Origin: Ferruginibacter paludis
GTDB lineage: Bacteria > Bacteroidota > Bacteroidia > Chitinophagales > Chitinophagaceae
Reading direction: 5' to 3'
Assembly: GCF_030409685.1 (NCBI RefSeq)
Contig: NZ_JAUFQJ010000024.1
Location: 248,001 to 312,000, forward strand
Length of the DNA: 64,000 nucleotides
Below, piece after piece: positions 40,204-47,986 of the stretch. The notes below the pieces were generated by a model. That model saw nothing but the letters and a program-made list of their open reading frames with translations, ran no database searches and had not been told where the DNA came from. The stretch's first letter is position 1. Every line of letters starts with the position of its first letter. Position numbers and translations under genes: made by a program.

Positions 40204-41415
40204 GTGCAATTCAACAATATCACAGGTCAGAAAGAAACAAAAGAGCAGCTGGTGCAAATGGTGCAACACAACAGGTTAAGCCACGCACTGCTTTTTTTGG
40301 GTAAAGAGGGAAGCGGCGCATTATCGCTCGCCATGGCATTTGCGCAATACATCGTTTGCGAAAAAGTTAACGGCAAAAAAGAAACTCCGGGACCATCTTT
40401 GTTTGGAGAAGAACTTTCCGTATCCGAAGAAACCAATATACAGCTGGATTCCTGTGGTGTTTGCGCTGCCTGCACAAAAGCGAACCAGTTAATGCATCCT
40501 GATATACATTACTCCTACCCCGTAATTACCAAAAAAGCGGGTCAAACACCGGTCAGTACCGATTTTATTGCTGAATGGAGGGAATTTTTCTCGGCCAACC
40601 CTTATGGCAACGTATACGACTGGCTGCAATTTATACATGCCGAAAACAAGCAGGGCAATATTACCGCTGAAGAATGCAATGATATTAACCGAAAAATCAG
40701 TTTAAAGAGTTTTGAAAGCGAATACAAGATCCTGATTATATGGATGCCGGAATACCTTACCAAAAACGGTAATAAATTATTAAAACTGATAGAAGAACCA
40801 CCACCGAATACCCTGTTTATTTTGGTGGCAGAAAATGAGGCCATGATTTTGCCCACGATTTTGTCCAGAACGCAATTGGTAAAAATTCCACTATTCAGTA
40901 ATTTGGAAATTGAAGCGTCGCTGGAATTAAAAGGGGGCGTGGCAATGGAAAAAGCACGGCAAGTGGCTGCTTTAAGCGAAGGAAATTACCGGGAAGCGCT
41001 GCAATTGTTACAACATGTGGAAGACGACTGGCAGGCAATCGTTAGAGAATGGTTAAATCTGCTGGTGAAAAAAAATCTCGCAGGCCAGGTAAAATGGGTG
41101 GAGGAGATGAGCAAACAGGGTCGGGAAAAGCAAAAGCAATTTTTAAAATACTTCACTCATTTGCTGGAGCAGGCCATTCGAATCAAAAGTATTCCTTCAC
41201 TTTTAGACAATGCAAATACAGGTAGTAACGAGCAGGACTTTGCCCTTCGCCTGAATAAATTATGCAGTATTCCCCAGCAGGAAGCTATAATAAATGAACT
41301 TGATAAGGCCAGTTATTATGTGGAACGCAACGCAAACGGCAAAATGCTCTTTCATGCCCTTTCTATTAAGTTGTATCATATTATTAGTAACAATTCGTTA
41401 ATTTTGATAAATTGA
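40204..41415 (+). CDS. holB: DNA polymerase III clamp-loader subunit delta prime
   Basis: About 403 residues from the GTG at 40204, where homology begins (QFNNITGQKETKEQLVQMVQ). The longer frame from 40135 lies inside the upstream terminator. HALLFLGKEGSGALSLAMAF is a P-loop region without an intact GKT, as is normal for the ATP-inactive delta-prime subunit. CGVCAACTKANQLMHPDIHY is the four-Cys zinc module, and KLIEEPPPNTLFILVAENEA and TILSRTQLVKIP are AAA+ core motifs. The gene is followed by ricT, a neighbourhood also known from Bacillus (holB-yaaT). Confidence 0.9.
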   Translation: MQFNNITGQKETKEQLVQMVQHNRLSHALLFLGKEGSGALSLAMAFAQYIVCEKVNGKKETPGPSLFGEELSVSEETNIQLDSCGVCAACTKANQLMHPDIHYSYPVITKKAGQTPVSTDFIAEWREFFSANPYGNVYDWLQFIHAENKQGNITAEECNDINRKISLKSFESEYKILIIWMPEYLTKNGNKLLKLIEEPPPNTLFILVAENEAMILPTILSRTQLVKIPLFSNLEIEASLELKGGVAMEKARQVAALSEGNYREALQLLQHVEDDWQAIVREWLNLLVKKNLAGQVKWVEEMSKQGREKQKQFLKYFTHLLEQAIRIKSIPSLLDNANTGSNEQDFALRLNKLCSIPQQEAIINELDKASYYVERNANGKMLFHALSIKLYHIISNNSLILIN

Positions 41416-41603
41416 GGAAATTGACCGGTGAGGTTGGAATTTAGAGAAAGATGATTGTTGATTAAAAAACTTTCTCTTCAGTAGTTAACATTGTATGTCG
41501 ATCCCGATAATTGGGAAGCTTTTAGTTATACAAAAGCCTGAAAGTGCGCAAGCATCAGTAATATTTTACACAGGTTAAATGGGCCGTTCAATATATAACT
41601 GTA

Positions 41604-41628
41604 GTACAAGAGTGCGACGCCAATGAAG
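41604..41628 (+). repeat. Interspersed repeat, copy 2 (GTACAAG...GCGACGCCAATG)
   Basis: GTACAAG-A-GTGCGACGCCAATG-A-AG. It matches copy 1 (7748-7772) at 23 of 25 positions, in the opposite orientation. It lies in the 287-bp gap between holB and ricT. Confidence 0.6.
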
Positions 41629-41702
41629 CCTGATAGTAATTCTCCTGCCTGGTTCAACAAAATTTCCTCTCAGCATTATTCATTTTTTAATTACTCAGGT
41701 AT

Positions 41703-43226
41703 ATGGGATGTGGAAGTTGTGGAACAAGTAAAGACGGCGCACCGGGCGGTTGCCAGAGCCATGGCAGCTGCAGCAGCGGCGGTTGCAACCGTATGAACGT
41801 GCATGACTGGCTGGCCAACCTGCCCTTCAGCGACCCGGAAAGTGGTTGCAGGATTGTGGAAGTTAGTTTTAATAATGGCAGCCGTAAGGACTATTTTAAA
41901 AATACTACTACTCATTTTTTTGAAAAGGGAGATATGGTTGCGCTGGAAGGCGTAAGTGGTTTTGATATTGGCAGCGTGAATTTAACAGGCGAACTGGTGC
42001 GGTTGCAGCTGAAAAAAAATAATATTAAGGAAGACAGCGCTGATATAAAGAAGATTCTACGCAGGGCCAATGATACCGACCTGAATAAATGGAAGGAAAC
42101 AAAGGCAAGGGAAAAAGACGTGATGATCCGCAGCCGGGCCATTGCCAAGCAACTAAGGCTGGAGATGAAGGTGGCCGAGGTGGAGATACAGGCAGATGGT
42201 CGTAAAGCCACTTTTTTTTACATAGCGGATGACAGGGTTGACTTCAGGGAACTGATTAAAATATATGCTGGTGAATTTAAGGTAAAGGTAGAGATGAAGC
42301 AGATTGGCGCCCGGCAGGAAGCTGGCAAAGTGGGCGGAATAGGAAGCTGCGGCCGTGAACTGTGCTGCAGTACCTGGCTTACAGATTTTAAAAGTGTAAA
42401 TACCAACGCAGCCCGTTACCAGAATTTAAGCATTAACCAAACCAAATTAAGCGGACAGTGCGGACGTTTAAAATGCTGTCTGAATTACGAACTGGATACT
42501 TACCTGGATGCTTTGCAACATTTTCCAGATGATTGTGACATGATTGAGGTAGCAAGGAGCAGGGCATTTTTAGTTAAAAAAGATATTTTCCGCAACCTGA
42601 TGTGGTATACCATGCCAGACAGCAATAAACAATATCCCCTGACTATTGAAAGGGTAAAAAAAATAAAGGCACTTAACCAGCAGGGCATTAAACCTGAAGA
42701 ACTGGAAACAGTAGAAGTAGTTAGCAAAAAGCCGGTTGAAATTGAACCTACCTATGCAGATGTAGTGGGACAAATCAGTTTAAAAAGCCTGGAAAAAACA
42801 AGTCGTAAACGCAGGGATATGGAACGGGGGCCGCAACAACAAAGGCAGCCGCAAAACCGCAACAATCAGCCACAGCAGGATAACAACCGGCCACAACAAA
42901 ACAGGCAGCCACAAGGTCGCGACGGGCGTGCACCGCAACAAAACAAAGATGGTAACAGGGGCAACCAGCAGCAACGGGGTAACCAACAACAACAAAAGCC
43001 GCAGCAAAAAAGAGAGGGACAGGATAATCAGCGGCCAAACCAACAGCAAAGGGCGCCTCAGCAAAACCGCAACGAACAACGGCCCCAGCAGAAAAGAGAA
43101 GGACAGGGTCAGCGACCGCCAAACCAACGCGGTAACCAGCAGCAACGGCCGCCTCAAAAACAGGATAACCGGCCGCAGCCGGGACCTGACCAACCAGCAG
43201 GAAACAAAGAAGAAAAAAATACTTAA
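41703..43226 (+). CDS. ricT: PSP1/RicT (YaaT) family protein with long Gln/Asn/Arg-rich tail
   Basis: A 507-residue protein. The N-terminus is Cys-rich (MGCGSCGTSKDGAPGGCQSH). Then comes the PSP1 domain: VALEGVSGFDIGSVNLTGEL, RRANDTDLNKWKETKAREKD, FYIADDRVDFRELIKIYAGE, IGSCGRELCCSTWLTDFKSV and SGQCGRLKCCLNYELDTYLD, with the paired CC motifs of the family. In Bacillus, RicT belongs to an iron-sulfur RicAFT complex that affects RNA processing. Residues about 370-507 form a repeat-like disordered tail rich in Q, N, R and P. It follows holB, as in Bacillus, and precedes gldA. Confidence 0.88.
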   Translation: MGCGSCGTSKDGAPGGCQSHGSCSSGGCNRMNVHDWLANLPFSDPESGCRIVEVSFNNGSRKDYFKNTTTHFFEKGDMVALEGVSGFDIGSVNLTGELVRLQLKKNNIKEDSADIKKILRRANDTDLNKWKETKAREKDVMIRSRAIAKQLRLEMKVAEVEIQADGRKATFFYIADDRVDFRELIKIYAGEFKVKVEMKQIGARQEAGKVGGIGSCGRELCCSTWLTDFKSVNTNAARYQNLSINQTKLSGQCGRLKCCLNYELDTYLDALQHFPDDCDMIEVARSRAFLVKKDIFRNLMWYTMPDSNKQYPLTIERVKKIKALNQQGIKPEELETVEVVSKKPVEIEPTYADVVGQISLKSLEKTSRKRRDMERGPQQQRQPQNRNNQPQQDNNRPQQNRQPQGRDGRAPQQNKDGNRGNQQQRGNQQQQKPQQKREGQDNQRPNQQQRAPQQNRNEQRPQQKREGQGQRPPNQRGNQQQRPPQKQDNRPQPGPDQPAGNKEEKNT

Positions 43227-43236
43227 TTAATAAACT

Positions 43237-43268
43237 AAAACGTCGGGTATTTATACCTGACGTTTTTA
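43237..43268 (+). terminator. Terminator between ricT and gldA
   Basis: AAAACGTCGGGTAT (43237-43250) pairs with ATACCTGACGTTTT (43253-43266) with one wobble, followed by T-rich sequence. gldA therefore needs its own promoter close by. Confidence 0.75.
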
Positions 43269-43291
43269 TTTTTGCCTGATAAAAGTCGCAC

Positions 43292-44203
43292 ATGTCAATT
43301 AAGGTAACCAGTCTTTCAAAAAATTATGGCGCTCAAAAAGCGGTTAACAATATTTCATTTAGTGTAGGTAAAGGAGAAATAGTAGGTTTTTTGGGACCGA
43401 ACGGGGCAGGCAAAAGCACCACCATGAAAATCATCACCGGTTATCTTGAATGTGATGGAGGCGGCGTGGAGGTGTGCAACGAAAAAGTAAGTACCAGTTC
43501 CTTATCCACAAAGAAAAAAATAGGCTACCTGCCTGAAGCAAACCCGCTTTATTTCGATATGTACGTAAGGGAATACCTGGAGTTTATTGCAGGCGTTCAT
43601 AAAATGAATCACCCGAAGAACAGGATTGAAGAAACAATTGCTACTGTTGGCCTAACCCTGGAAGCAAATAAAAAAATAGGGCAGTTAAGTAAGGGTTACA
43701 AACAAAGAGTTGGGCTTGCTGCAGCACTGATACATAACCCTGAAGTGTTAATACTGGATGAACCAACCTCCGGGCTTGACCCCAACCAGATTGTTGAAAT
43801 AAGGGAAGTAATAAAGGCGTTGGGAAAGGACAAAACGGTATTATTCAGCTCTCATATTTTGCAGGAAGTACAGGCCATTTGCGACCGGGTAATCATAATT
43901 AATAAAGGCAATATTGTAGCTGATGATACGCTTAGTAACCTGCAGAAAGTAAAAGATGGCGAACATACAGTGCTGATACAATTTAAAGAAAATGTGGCTG
44001 TTGAAAAGCTGCAACAGCTGAAAGAAGCGGGCCGTATTGAACAGGTTGATACCACTTCCTACAAGATTCATACGGCGAATCCTGAAAGTATAAGAAAGCA
44101 ATTGCTGGAATTGAGTTTGAAAAACAACCTTAACATTGTTTCTTTGCAAAGTGAAAGTAACAGCCTGGAAGCGATATTCAGAAATCTTACATCGGCAAAA
44201 TAG
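43292..44203 (+). CDS. gldA: Gliding-motility-type ABC transporter ATP-binding protein GldA
   Basis: A 303-residue ATPase. Walker A is GFLGPNGAGKSTTMKII, the signature QLSKGYKQRVGLAAAL, Walker B VLILDEPTSGLDP, and the switch LFSSHILQEVQ. It has a GldA-like C-terminal extension of about 80 residues. In flavobacteria GldA works with the permeases GldF/GldG in gliding; these are not in the window. Many non-gliding Bacteroidota also keep it. It is followed 38 bp later by eno, possibly co-transcribed. Confidence 0.87.
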   Translation: MSIKVTSLSKNYGAQKAVNNISFSVGKGEIVGFLGPNGAGKSTTMKIITGYLECDGGGVEVCNEKVSTSSLSTKKKIGYLPEANPLYFDMYVREYLEFIAGVHKMNHPKNRIEETIATVGLTLEANKKIGQLSKGYKQRVGLAAALIHNPEVLILDEPTSGLDPNQIVEIREVIKALGKDKTVLFSSHILQEVQAICDRVIIINKGNIVADDTLSNLQKVKDGEHTVLIQFKENVAVEKLQQLKEAGRIEQVDTTSYKIHTANPESIRKQLLELSLKNNLNIVSLQSESNSLEAIFRNLTSAK

Positions 44204-44241
44204 AAATTAATATAATAATTAACAAAACAACCAACAACATC

Positions 44242-45531
44242 ATGAGTTACATCGCAAGTATTTACGCTCGTCAAATTTTAGACAGCCGTGGCAATCCTAC
44301 AATTGAAGTAGATGTATTAACAGAAAACGAAAAATTAGGAAGGGCAGCAGTGCCGAGTGGCGCCAGCACAGGCATTCACGAAGCTGTTGAACTGAGAGAT
44401 AACAATAAAAAATTGTACGGTGGCAAGGGCGTATTGAAAGCAGTAAAAAACGTAAATACAACGATTGCAGAAAATTTACTGGGCTGGGATATTGCGGATC
44501 AGGCTGGCATTGACGCAGCTTTGATCGCATTGGATGGTACCGAAAACAAAGGCAAACTGGGCGCTAATGCAATCCTGGCTGTAAGTATGGCCGTAGCTAA
44601 AGCTGCCGCTTTGGAAGCCAACTTGCCATTGTACCGCTATATTGGTGGTACCAACGCGAAAATTCTTCCTATCCCGATGATGAACATCCTTAATGGTGGT
44701 GCACATGCGGATAACAAAATAGATTTCCAGGAATTTATGGTGATGCCTGTTGGTGCTACAACGTTCAGTGAAGGTTTACAATGGGGTGTTGATATTTTTC
44801 ATGCGTTGAAACAGGTATTAAAAAAGAAAGGTTTCAGTACCAACGTAGGTGATGAAGGCGGTTTTGCACCAAACATTCAAAGCAATGAAGAAGCCATCGA
44901 AACAGTTTTGACTGCTATTCAATCTGCAGGTTATAAAACAGGCAGCCAGGTGATGATTGCCATGGACGCTGCCAACAGTGAGCTGTGGGACGCTAAAAAG
45001 AAAAAGTATGTGTTTCATAAAAGTGATGGCAAAGAAATGACCAGCGAACAACTGGTTGCTTACTGGACAAGCTGGGTGAAACAATATCCGATTTGTTCAA
45101 TTGAAGATGGTATGGCAGAAGATGACTGGAAGGGATGGAAAATGCTTACAGAGTCAGTAGGCAGCAAATGCCAGCTGGTAGGTGATGATCTTTTTGTAAC
45201 CAACGTTACCCGCCTGGAAAGAGGTATTAACGAAAAAATTGCCAACGCTTTATTGGTAAAAGTAAACCAGATTGGTACCATTACTGAAACCATCAATGCC
45301 GTAAGCATGGCACAGCAGGCTGGCTATAATACTATTATGAGTCACCGCAGTGGTGAAACAGAAGATACTACCATTGCAGATCTTGCTGTTGCCTTGAATT
45401 GTGGCCAGATTAAAACAGGTTCCGCAAGCAGAACTGACCGTATGGCTAAATACAACCAGTTAATACGCATTGAAGAAATGTTGGCTGACACTGCAGTATA
45501 TCCAAAAGGAAAGATTAAATTTGGTAAATAG
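44242..45531 (+). CDS. eno: Enolase
   Basis: A 429-residue glycolytic enzyme converting 2-phosphoglycerate to phosphoenolpyruvate. Motifs are IYARQILDSRGNPTIEVDVL at the N-terminus, AVPSGASTGIHEAVELRD, the catalytic Lys in ALLVKVNQIGT, GDDLFVTN with a metal Asp, and SHRSGETEDTTIADLAVALN. The length and motif order are standard. It is a housekeeping gene, highly expressed in most bacteria. Confidence 0.98.
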   Translation: MSYIASIYARQILDSRGNPTIEVDVLTENEKLGRAAVPSGASTGIHEAVELRDNNKKLYGGKGVLKAVKNVNTTIAENLLGWDIADQAGIDAALIALDGTENKGKLGANAILAVSMAVAKAAALEANLPLYRYIGGTNAKILPIPMMNILNGGAHADNKIDFQEFMVMPVGATTFSEGLQWGVDIFHALKQVLKKKGFSTNVGDEGGFAPNIQSNEEAIETVLTAIQSAGYKTGSQVMIAMDAANSELWDAKKKKYVFHKSDGKEMTSEQLVAYWTSWVKQYPICSIEDGMAEDDWKGWKMLTESVGSKCQLVGDDLFVTNVTRLERGINEKIANALLVKVNQIGTITETINAVSMAQQAGYNTIMSHRSGETEDTTIADLAVALNCGQIKTGSASRTDRMAKYNQLIRIEEMLADTAVYPKGKIKFGK

Positions 45532-45608
45532 GTTTGTTCAATTGATTGGCTGGATAGAAATTGGAGGTATAAATTCCAGGTCTCTATCCGGCTATTAATA
45601 TAGTTTAA

Positions 45609-45914
45609 ATGAAATTGCTGTCGCAAATACCTTCCTGGTTAAAGAACAAATACCTGCTGGCAGCAGTTTTTTTTGTTGTGTGGATGTTTTTCTTCGACCC
45701 TAAGGACTGGGGTGTGGCATATGATAAAAATGCCAAATTAAAAGAACTTCAAAAAACGGAAGATCATCTTACCGGTATTATAAAAGACACAAAAGAAGAA
45801 CTGGAGCAGTTAAAGACAAATGCCCGCACTATTGAAAAATATGCCCGGGAAAAATACCTGATGAAGAAGGACAATGAGGATTTATTTATTGTATCTTCGG
45901 CTCCCGCCAATTAA
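45609..45914 (+). CDS. FtsB/DivIC-like septum formation initiator
   Basis: A 101-residue protein. One transmembrane helix (LLAAVFFVVWMFFFDPKDWG, about residues 17-36) is followed by a coiled coil (LKELQKTEDHLTGIIKDTKE, LEQLKTNARTIEKYAREKYL). This is the layout of FtsB/DivIC, which join the divisome core FtsL-FtsQ. The gene is encoded directly downstream of eno, the same eno-ftsB order as in many Proteobacteria. The gap after eno (45532-45608) holds a long imperfect hairpin without a T-tract. Confidence 0.88.
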   Translation: MKLLSQIPSWLKNKYLLAAVFFVVWMFFFDPKDWGVAYDKNAKLKELQKTEDHLTGIIKDTKEELEQLKTNARTIEKYAREKYLMKKDNEDLFIVSSAPAN

Positions 45915-46006
45915 ATTATCAACAATCCTGTACAATAATGATTACCAATGGTCGTTTATGACTATGGATATGATATTTAATTTTTAAACAAGCTATTAAT
46001 TTGCCT

Positions 46007-46243
46007 ATGCACAGTTTTACACCAGAGGATCTCATTCAGTATGTCTATAATGAGACTTCTACACAAAAATCGGCAGCTATCAGGGGTGCTCTTGAAACGG
46101 ATTGGAAACTTCGTGAAAAGTACGAAGAAATAATTTCAGCTCAGCAAGCTCTTGAAAAGGTAACTTTTTCACCACGTAAAAAAGCAATCGACAACATTCT
46201 GGCATATGCCGAGAAATCGCTTGCTCATGCTACGGAGGTTTAA
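46007..46243 (+). CDS. Small hypothetical protein resembling an anti-sigma N-terminal segment
   Basis: I use the ATG at 46007 (MHSFTPEDLIQYVYNETSTQ); the TTG at 46001 extends the frame by two residues. The 78-residue protein is helical: ETDWKLREKYEEIISAQQAL and KKAIDNILAYAEKSLAHATE. The opening helix and the ETDWKLREKYEEI block resemble the cytoplasmic part of Bacteroidota anti-sigma factors, without a zinc motif or a transmembrane helix. A small regulatory role is possible but not shown. Confidence 0.65.
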   Translation: MHSFTPEDLIQYVYNETSTQKSAAIRGALETDWKLREKYEEIISAQQALEKVTFSPRKKAIDNILAYAEKSLAHATEV

Positions 46244-46270
46244 ATCCTACTGATTTTTAATATAATTTGC

Positions 46271-46297
46271 GTCCCGTGTAATACGGGACTTTTTTTT
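46271..46297 (+). terminator. Terminator whose T-tract ends exactly at the nth start codon
   Basis: GTCCCGT (46271-46277) pairs with ACGGGAC (46283-46289) across GTAAT and is followed by eight T (46290-46297), directly followed by the nth ATG at 46298. TATAATTTGC just before it may be a -7 box for nth. Confidence 0.75.
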
Positions 46298-46948
46298 ATG
46301 ACGAAACAGCAACGATACCAGTTTGTAATCGAATACTTCAGTATGCACGCACCTGATGCAGCAACTGAATTATTTTACGATAACCCTTACCAGTTGCTGG
46401 TTTCTGTAATATTGTCGGCCCAATGCACTGATAAAAGGGTGAACATGACCACGCCCGCTATTTTCAAACAATATCCTACGGCTGAAGATCTTGCCCGTAC
46501 TAATTTTGAAACTTTATTCCCATTAATAAAAAGTATTTCTTACCCGAATAACAAAACCAAACATCTTATAGGGATGGCCAAAATGCTGGTAGAAAAATTT
46601 TCGGGCCAGGTGCCAATGACTGTAGACGAATTAATGTTGCTTCCCGGTGTGGGAAGAAAAACGGCCAATGTGATAACATCAGTTATTGATGAACAGCCCA
46701 ATATGGCAGTAGATACCCACGTGTTCCGGGTAAGTGCGAGGTTAGGTTTAACGACCAACGCAAAAACGCCACTGGCAGCGGAAAAGCAACTCACAAAATA
46801 TTTTCCGGATAATTATATATTTAAAGCACATCATTGGCTTATACTGCATGGGAGGTATATTTGCACAGCAAGAAGTCCAAAGTGTACGGTTTGTGGTTTG
46901 AAAGCTATCTGCAAATATTATAACAATAACAAAAACCATAAAATATAA
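46298..46948 (+). CDS. nth: Endonuclease III
   Basis: A 216-residue DNA glycosylase/AP lyase for oxidised pyrimidines. The helix-hairpin-helix is LPGVGRKTANV with catalytic Lys121, and the second catalytic residue is Asp139 in AVDTHVFRVSARL. The C-terminal [4Fe-4S] ligands are Cys189, Cys196, Cys199 and Cys205 (ICTARSPKCTVCGLKAIC), with the canonical CX6CX2CX5C spacing. The ATG at 46298 directly abuts the T-tract of a terminator hairpin, which is unusual and leaves no conventional leader. Confidence 0.96.
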   Translation: MTKQQRYQFVIEYFSMHAPDAATELFYDNPYQLLVSVILSAQCTDKRVNMTTPAIFKQYPTAEDLARTNFETLFPLIKSISYPNNKTKHLIGMAKMLVEKFSGQVPMTVDELMLLPGVGRKTANVITSVIDEQPNMAVDTHVFRVSARLGLTTNAKTPLAAEKQLTKYFPDNYIFKAHHWLILHGRYICTARSPKCTVCGLKAICKYYNNNKNHKI

Positions 46949-47032
46949 AGGCCGGTATGGCCGTTTTTATCATAACGCTAATTTTTTTATTACAGAATAA
47001 TAATTAAATTTATATATCATCACTATAGTTGA

Positions 47033-47968
47033 ATGAAAAAAATCGCAATTCTAACTGTTACTCTGTTTGTATTTCTAATGCCTCCTCCCAAGGCATCTGC
47101 GCAATATTATTTTTACGATAATAACTATTACAATACCCCATTAATGTTTGAATTTGGCGGATCTGTTGGCGCAATGAACTGCCTTACAGATGTAGGCGGC
47201 AGAAGGGGCCTTGGAAAGCGATTTGTGAAAGATTTAAATCTGGGTAATAACCAGCTAAATGGCAGTGTATATTTCACTGCAATTTATAAGGAAGCCGTAG
47301 GATTAAGGATTGAAGGAAGTTTTGGACATATAAAGGCGTACGATAGTATTTTGAAACCTGTACAGGAAACTACACCCCGCTACAACCGCAACCTGAGTTT
47401 TACTTCTAAAATATCTGAGTTTTCCGTTATAGGCGAAATGTATCCCATCTTTCTATTCGTTAACTGGGCAAGCCGGGATGATGAACCTCCCTCATTTTCG
47501 CCTTACCTGCTGGCCGGTATCGGTTATTTTTCCTTCAATCCGCAAACTGTGTTGAATGGAAGAACGGTTGACCTGCAACCACTTAGTACCGAAGGGCAGG
47601 GTTTTGCAGAATACCCTACCAGGAAACCATATAAATTGCAACAGATAAGTTTCCCGGTGGGCATTGGTATGAAATACGAATTGTCTCGCATATTTAATCT
47701 TCGTGCTGAGTTTATGTATCGCTTTTTAACTACGGATTACCTGGACGATTTAAGTACGCGATATATCAATCCTTCACTCTTTGCAAATTATTTTAGCGGA
47801 AGTCAATTGGCAGATGCCATTGCGCTAAATGACAGGCGGAGTAAAACAGATGCAAAATACCCGATCAATCCCAATGGCGGACAAATCAGGGGCAATCCGA
47901 AAAACAATGATGCCTTTTTTAGCTTTAATCTTAAGATAGGAATATTGTTGGGTTGGGAAAAAAGGTAA
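47033..47968 (+). CDS. Outer-membrane beta-barrel-like protein
   Basis: A 311-residue protein with a signal peptide (MKKIAILTVTLFVFLMPPPK to about SAQ). The mature protein begins with a glycine-rich strand (LMFEFGGSVGAMNCLTDVGG) typical of small Bacteroidota barrels. Alternating strands follow: NGSVYFTAIYKEAVGLRIEG, PSFSPYLLAGIGYFSFNPQT, SFPVGIGMKYELSRIFNLRA and a C-terminal NLKIGILLGWEKR. The family is unknown; porin-like or adhesin-like roles are possible. It is monocistronic and convergent with the acyl-CoA ligase gene. Confidence 0.82.
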   Translation: MKKIAILTVTLFVFLMPPPKASAQYYFYDNNYYNTPLMFEFGGSVGAMNCLTDVGGRRGLGKRFVKDLNLGNNQLNGSVYFTAIYKEAVGLRIEGSFGHIKAYDSILKPVQETTPRYNRNLSFTSKISEFSVIGEMYPIFLFVNWASRDDEPPSFSPYLLAGIGYFSFNPQTVLNGRTVDLQPLSTEGQGFAEYPTRKPYKLQQISFPVGIGMKYELSRIFNLRAEFMYRFLTTDYLDDLSTRYINPSLFANYFSGSQLADAIALNDRRSKTDAKYPINPNGGQIRGNPKNNDAFFSFNLKIGILLGWEKR

Positions 47969-47986
47969 GCAGATAATACGGTTACT

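Noticed and set aside
42840..43200. Possible tandem DNA repeats or CRISPR-like array
   Set aside because: The periodicity is low-complexity Gln/Asn/Arg coding sequence without constant repeat and spacer lengths.
42775..43293. Minus-strand ORF of 172 codons (and one of 137) over the ricT tail
   Set aside because: They are created by the biased codons of the Gln/Asn/Arg-rich tail and have no recognisable protein features.
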